Positions 60,896-64,000 of a stretch of DNA of 64,000 nt are shown here, piece by piece; positions within the stretch are counted from its first letter, which is position 1, and every line of letters begins with the position of its first letter. The notes beneath the pieces are model-generated. The model searched no databases and was not told the origin of the DNA. It was given only the letters and a program-made list of their open reading frames with translations. The translations under genes and the position numbers were made by a program. Source of the DNA: Harmothoe impar (taxonomy: Eukaryota; Annelida; Polychaeta; Phyllodocida; Polynoidae); the NCBI GenBank assembly GCA_947462335.1, contig OX381713.1:20328381-20392380 (forward strand), written 5' to 3'.

Positions 60896-62987
60896 ATGGC
60901 AGCTGAGTCAGCCCCCACTACTACACCTGAGCCAGAACCCACTACCGCTCACACAGAGAACACTACACCTGAGCCAGACAACGCTACACTTGAGGCCACT
61001 GACACAGAGCAGGCTACACCTGAGGCCACTGACACAGAGCAGGCTACACCTGAGGCCAAGGACCTAGAGCAGGCTACACCCGAGGCCAAGGACCTAGAGC
61101 AGGCTACACCTGAGGCCACTGACACAGAGCAGGCTACACCTGAGGCCACGGACCAAGAGCAGGCTACACCTGAGGCCAAGGACCTAGAGCAGGCTACACC
61201 TGAGGCCACGGACCAAGAGCAGGCTACACTTGAGGCCAAGGACCTAGAGCAGGCTACACTTGAGGCCACTGACACAGAGCAGGCTACACCTGAGGCCACT
61301 GACACAGAGCAGGCTACACCTGAGGCCACTGACACAGAGCAGGCTACATTTGAGGCCACTGACACAGAGCAGGCTACACCTGAGGCCAAGGACCTAGAGC
61401 AGGCTACACCTGAGGCCACGGACCAAGAGCAGGCTACACTTGAGGCCACTGACACAGAGCAGGCTACACCTGAGGCCACTGACACAGAGCAGGCTACACC
61501 TGAGGCCACTGACACAGAGCAGGCTACACCTGAGGCCAAGGACCTAGAGCAGGCTACACTTGAGGCCACGGACACAGAGCAGGCTACACCTGAGGCCACT
61601 GACACAGAGCAGGCTACACCTGAGGCCAAGGACCTAGAGCAGGCTACACTTGAGGCCACGGACCTAGAGCAGGCTACACTTGAGGCCACGGACCAAGAGC
61701 AGGCTACACCTGAGGCCAAGGACCTAGAGCAGGCTACACCTGAGGCCACGGACCAAGAGCAGGCTACACTTGAGGCCAAGGACCTAGAGCAGGCTACACT
61801 TGAGGCCAAGGACCTAGAGCAGGCTACACTTGAGGCCACTGACACAGAGCAGGCTACACCTGAGGCCACTGACACAGAGCAGGCTACACCTGAGGCCACT
61901 GACACAGAGCAGGCTACACCTGAGGCCACTGACACAGAGCAGGCTACACCTGAGGCCACTGACACAGAGCAGGCTACACCTGAGGCCAAGGACCTAGAGC
62001 AGGCTACACCTGAGGCCACTGACCAAGAGCAGGCTACACTTGAGGCCACTGACACAGAGCAGGCTACACCTGAGGCCACTGACACAGAGCAGGCTACACC
62101 TGAGGCCACTGACACAGAGCAGGCTACACCTGAGGCCACTGACACAGAGCAGGCTACACCTGAGGCCACGGACCCAGAGCAGGCTACACCTGAACCGGAT
62201 AAGACTACACGGGAGCCAGAGCCTGACATAACAGAAGAAAGTGAGTCATACCAAAGCAGTGACGATGGGGAGTCAGAAGCCAGTGACAATGGTCAGTCAG
62301 ACTCAGAGCAAAGCAGTGAAAATGCTGACACCGATTCAGCTGCAGACTCCTCACAGCACTCCCTCCCTCCGGACATCAGTCTGACTACCAGTGAGGAAGC
62401 CGGGACTGCTCCTCTTGATGTGTACCTCACCAAAGGTAGGTAACATGTGAACATCCAAAAATACTCTTCTAAAGCAGCTCGCAGATAATCCAAAATAAAT
62501 ATATGTGTTACAGTAATTCTAGCACAATGTATTGGCTACCCATTAGACAGAAAACACTAAATATAATATAATATACGAATACTGATATATATAGTTCATT
62601 CTCACCCCCCCCCCCACCCTAAACTTCGTCACTTAACTTTAATCATCTAAATCTAGAGAGAGCGCCTGTCGTGTGTCCAGGTGGAGGCATAGAGAACGTG
62701 CGTATGCAATGCGTTGTACTTCATGTAAACAATCCTTCCCATCAATTCATTTTAAGATGTACCGGGAAGGCAACAAAAGAAACCCGCAGCTGCAGGGAAA
62801 TTGGCAGTGAAACAGGCCCTTATGTTCCAATGTAAGTATTTCTTCCCATTTCCACGTTGTCCGTACGACAGCGGTACGTTAACTCTTCTGATGTACACTA
62901 AGACACCTTTTCTGTGGGGTTGGGGAACCGATGTAGTATATCAGCCAGCTCAGCCCACAGCCCCAGTGGGACGGGCTGTCCGGTCTG
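60896..62987 (+). CDS. Gene F: acidic repeat protein, about 40 copies of a 10-residue unit; continues past the window
   Basis: The first coding exon runs from ATG at 60896 (GCCATGG) to 62435. The frame is open from 60797. It is joined in phase to 62757-62831 and 62961-62987. Residues about 32-431 are near-perfect repeats of EATDTEQATP, with variants EAKDLEQATP and EATDQEQATL. They are encoded by an almost exact 30-bp DNA repeat. After them comes an acidic Ser-rich part (SYQSSDDGESEASDNGQSD) and, in exon 2, a basic part (GRQQKKPAAAGKLAVKQAL). No signal peptide or domain is recognised; an extended low-complexity protein is inferred. The 446-codon frame on the other strand is a shadow of the repeat. 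Confidence 0.65.
60988..62190. repeat. 30-bp minisatellite, about 40 copies, coding
   Basis: The unit GAGGCCACTGACACAGAGCA plus GGCTACACCT repeats every 30 bp without a frame shift. Variation is confined to a few positions: ACT/ACG/AAG, ACA/CTA/CAA and CCT/CTT. These alternate in blocks, which suggests copy-number change by unequal exchange. Confidence 0.95.
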
Positions 62988-63106
62988 GTAAATGGTATAC
63001 TCTGTAGCCCTCTTGATTTCGAACCTTGTTTACCAATCACCCGACCAACTAGCCCCTCCCTTTTATGAAAATTCGATGTATGCCACTTTGTTTCACAAAG
63101 TAGAAG

Positions 63107-63760
63107 TAGTTTCTCTCCCCGTTCTGACTACTTTCATTGATGGTCAGAACGGCGACCGAAATGTCTGGTATTCCGGAAATTGCTATGATGTGGACACGTC
63201 ATACCCTTAAAGTATCCCAGCATAAGGGTCACACCACTCTATGAGCATAACATAAGCCCTATATATCCAAACTGGGTCTTTTTGGGGGGGGGAAATGTTG
63301 TTTCTCTCCCCGTTCTGACCACTTTCTTTGATGGTCAGAACGGCGACCGAAATGTCTGGTATTCCGGAAATTGCTATGATGTGGACACGTCATACCCTTA
63401 AAGTATCCCAGCATAAGGGTCACACCACTCTATGAGCATAACATAAGCCCTATATATCCAAACTGGGTCTTTTTGGGGGGGGAAAAATGTTGTTTCTCTC
63501 CCCGTTCTGACCACTTTCTTTGATGGTCAGAACGGCGACCGAAATGTCTGGTATTCCGGAAATTGCTATGATGTGGACACGTCATACCCTTAAAGTATCC
63601 CAGCATAAGGGTCACACCACTCTATGAGCATAACATAAGCCCTATATAGCCCTATATATCCAAACTGGGTCTTTTTCGGGGGGGAAAATGTTGTTTCTCT
63701 CCCCGTTCTGACCACTTTCTTTGATGGTCAGAACGGCGACCGAATGGTCAGAACGACGAC
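63107..63760. repeat. Tandem repeat of about 195 bp, three copies plus a partial, each with an inverted pair of the 17-bp word
   Basis: Units start with TTTCTCTCCCCGTTCTGAC near 63110, 63301, 63494 and 63695. Each includes GTTCTGACCACTTTC followed by TTTGATGGTCAGAACGGCGA, which can form a hairpin. The rest includes ATGTCTGGTATTCCGGAAAT. The copies are nearly identical. Confidence 0.9.
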
Positions 63761-64000
63761 AGAACGTCATGGGTATGTTGAGTGTTCTCAGTGTACATGT
63801 ATGCAGTAGTTAACACACCTTTTCTGTGGGAACTGGGGGACGCTATAGTATATATAACACACCATCGCGCTTACATTCTCTATTTCTCGTGCTTACCAAT
63901 CACCCGACCAGCCCCTCCCTTTTTTCCAAATACTATTCCTTCTGACCACTATCGTTCATGGTCAGAACGGCGACCGTATGGCCAGGTATGCCTCTGTAGA

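Noticed and set aside
60949..62289. 446-codon minus-strand ORF of VASGVACSVS repeats
   Set aside because: It is the complement of the in-frame 30-bp coding repeat of gene F. The length divisible by three keeps it open by necessity.
50383..63975. The 17-bp word as a REST/NRSF site
   Set aside because: The order of bases does not match the long NRSE consensus beyond a few letters.

Overview
The window looks like nuclear DNA of an animal, most likely a marine invertebrate; a cephalochordate- or mollusc-like genome is my guess and is not proven. The evidence is that coding segments are short, bounded by AG/GT splice signals, and chain together in reading phase over several kilobases. Vertebrate/invertebrate-style DNA transposons (MITEs) are abundant, and there are no bacterial operons, rRNA or tRNA genes that I can see. 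All gene models were assembled by hand from splice signals and phase. Products are named only from motifs visible in the translation.

Layout. 1-5.9 kb: a scrambled repeat array (three 603-bp copies plus other duplications) containing exon and intron pieces of a gene that lies intact at 27.5-34.0 kb. 6-7.2 kb: a 347-bp tandem repeat interrupted by a dispersed repeat. 8-15.8 kb: two small minus-strand spliced genes (B, 12385-8020; D, 15790-13789) with a plus-strand ORF (C, 13107-13460) between them. 16.7-24.5 kb: tentative exons on both strands (E plus; H minus, CARD-like) among MITEs. 24.7-27.4 kb: a dispersed GC-rich repeat family. 27.5-34.0 kb: gene A on the minus strand, nine exons, 890 aa, with a divergent homeodomain followed by an HMG-box-like segment; an unrelated plus-strand exon (K) lies in one of its introns. 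35.8-41.7 kb: CpG/ETS/YY1-rich promoter-like DNA with very short ORFs, then the 3' exons of minus-strand gene I (43274-41156). 44-50.6 kb: mostly repeats and MITEs with two or three orphan ORFs. 50.4-64 kb: gene G (51959-59605, 18 coding exons, 689 aa, Lys/Pro mini-exons and three C2H2-type fingers) and gene F (60896 onward, about 40 copies of a 10-residue repeat, running off the window).

The most unusual signal is a 17-bp word, TGGTCAGAACGGCGACC and close variants. It recurs about 30 times on both strands from 50.4 kb to the end of the window, in introns and flanks of genes G and F, sometimes as inverted pairs or a 21-bp array. I did not notice it in the first 50 kb. It travels with duplicated exons in gene G.

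Genes A and G both encode large basic or low-complexity nuclear-looking proteins with DNA-binding motifs (inference). The others are small proteins that I do not recognise.
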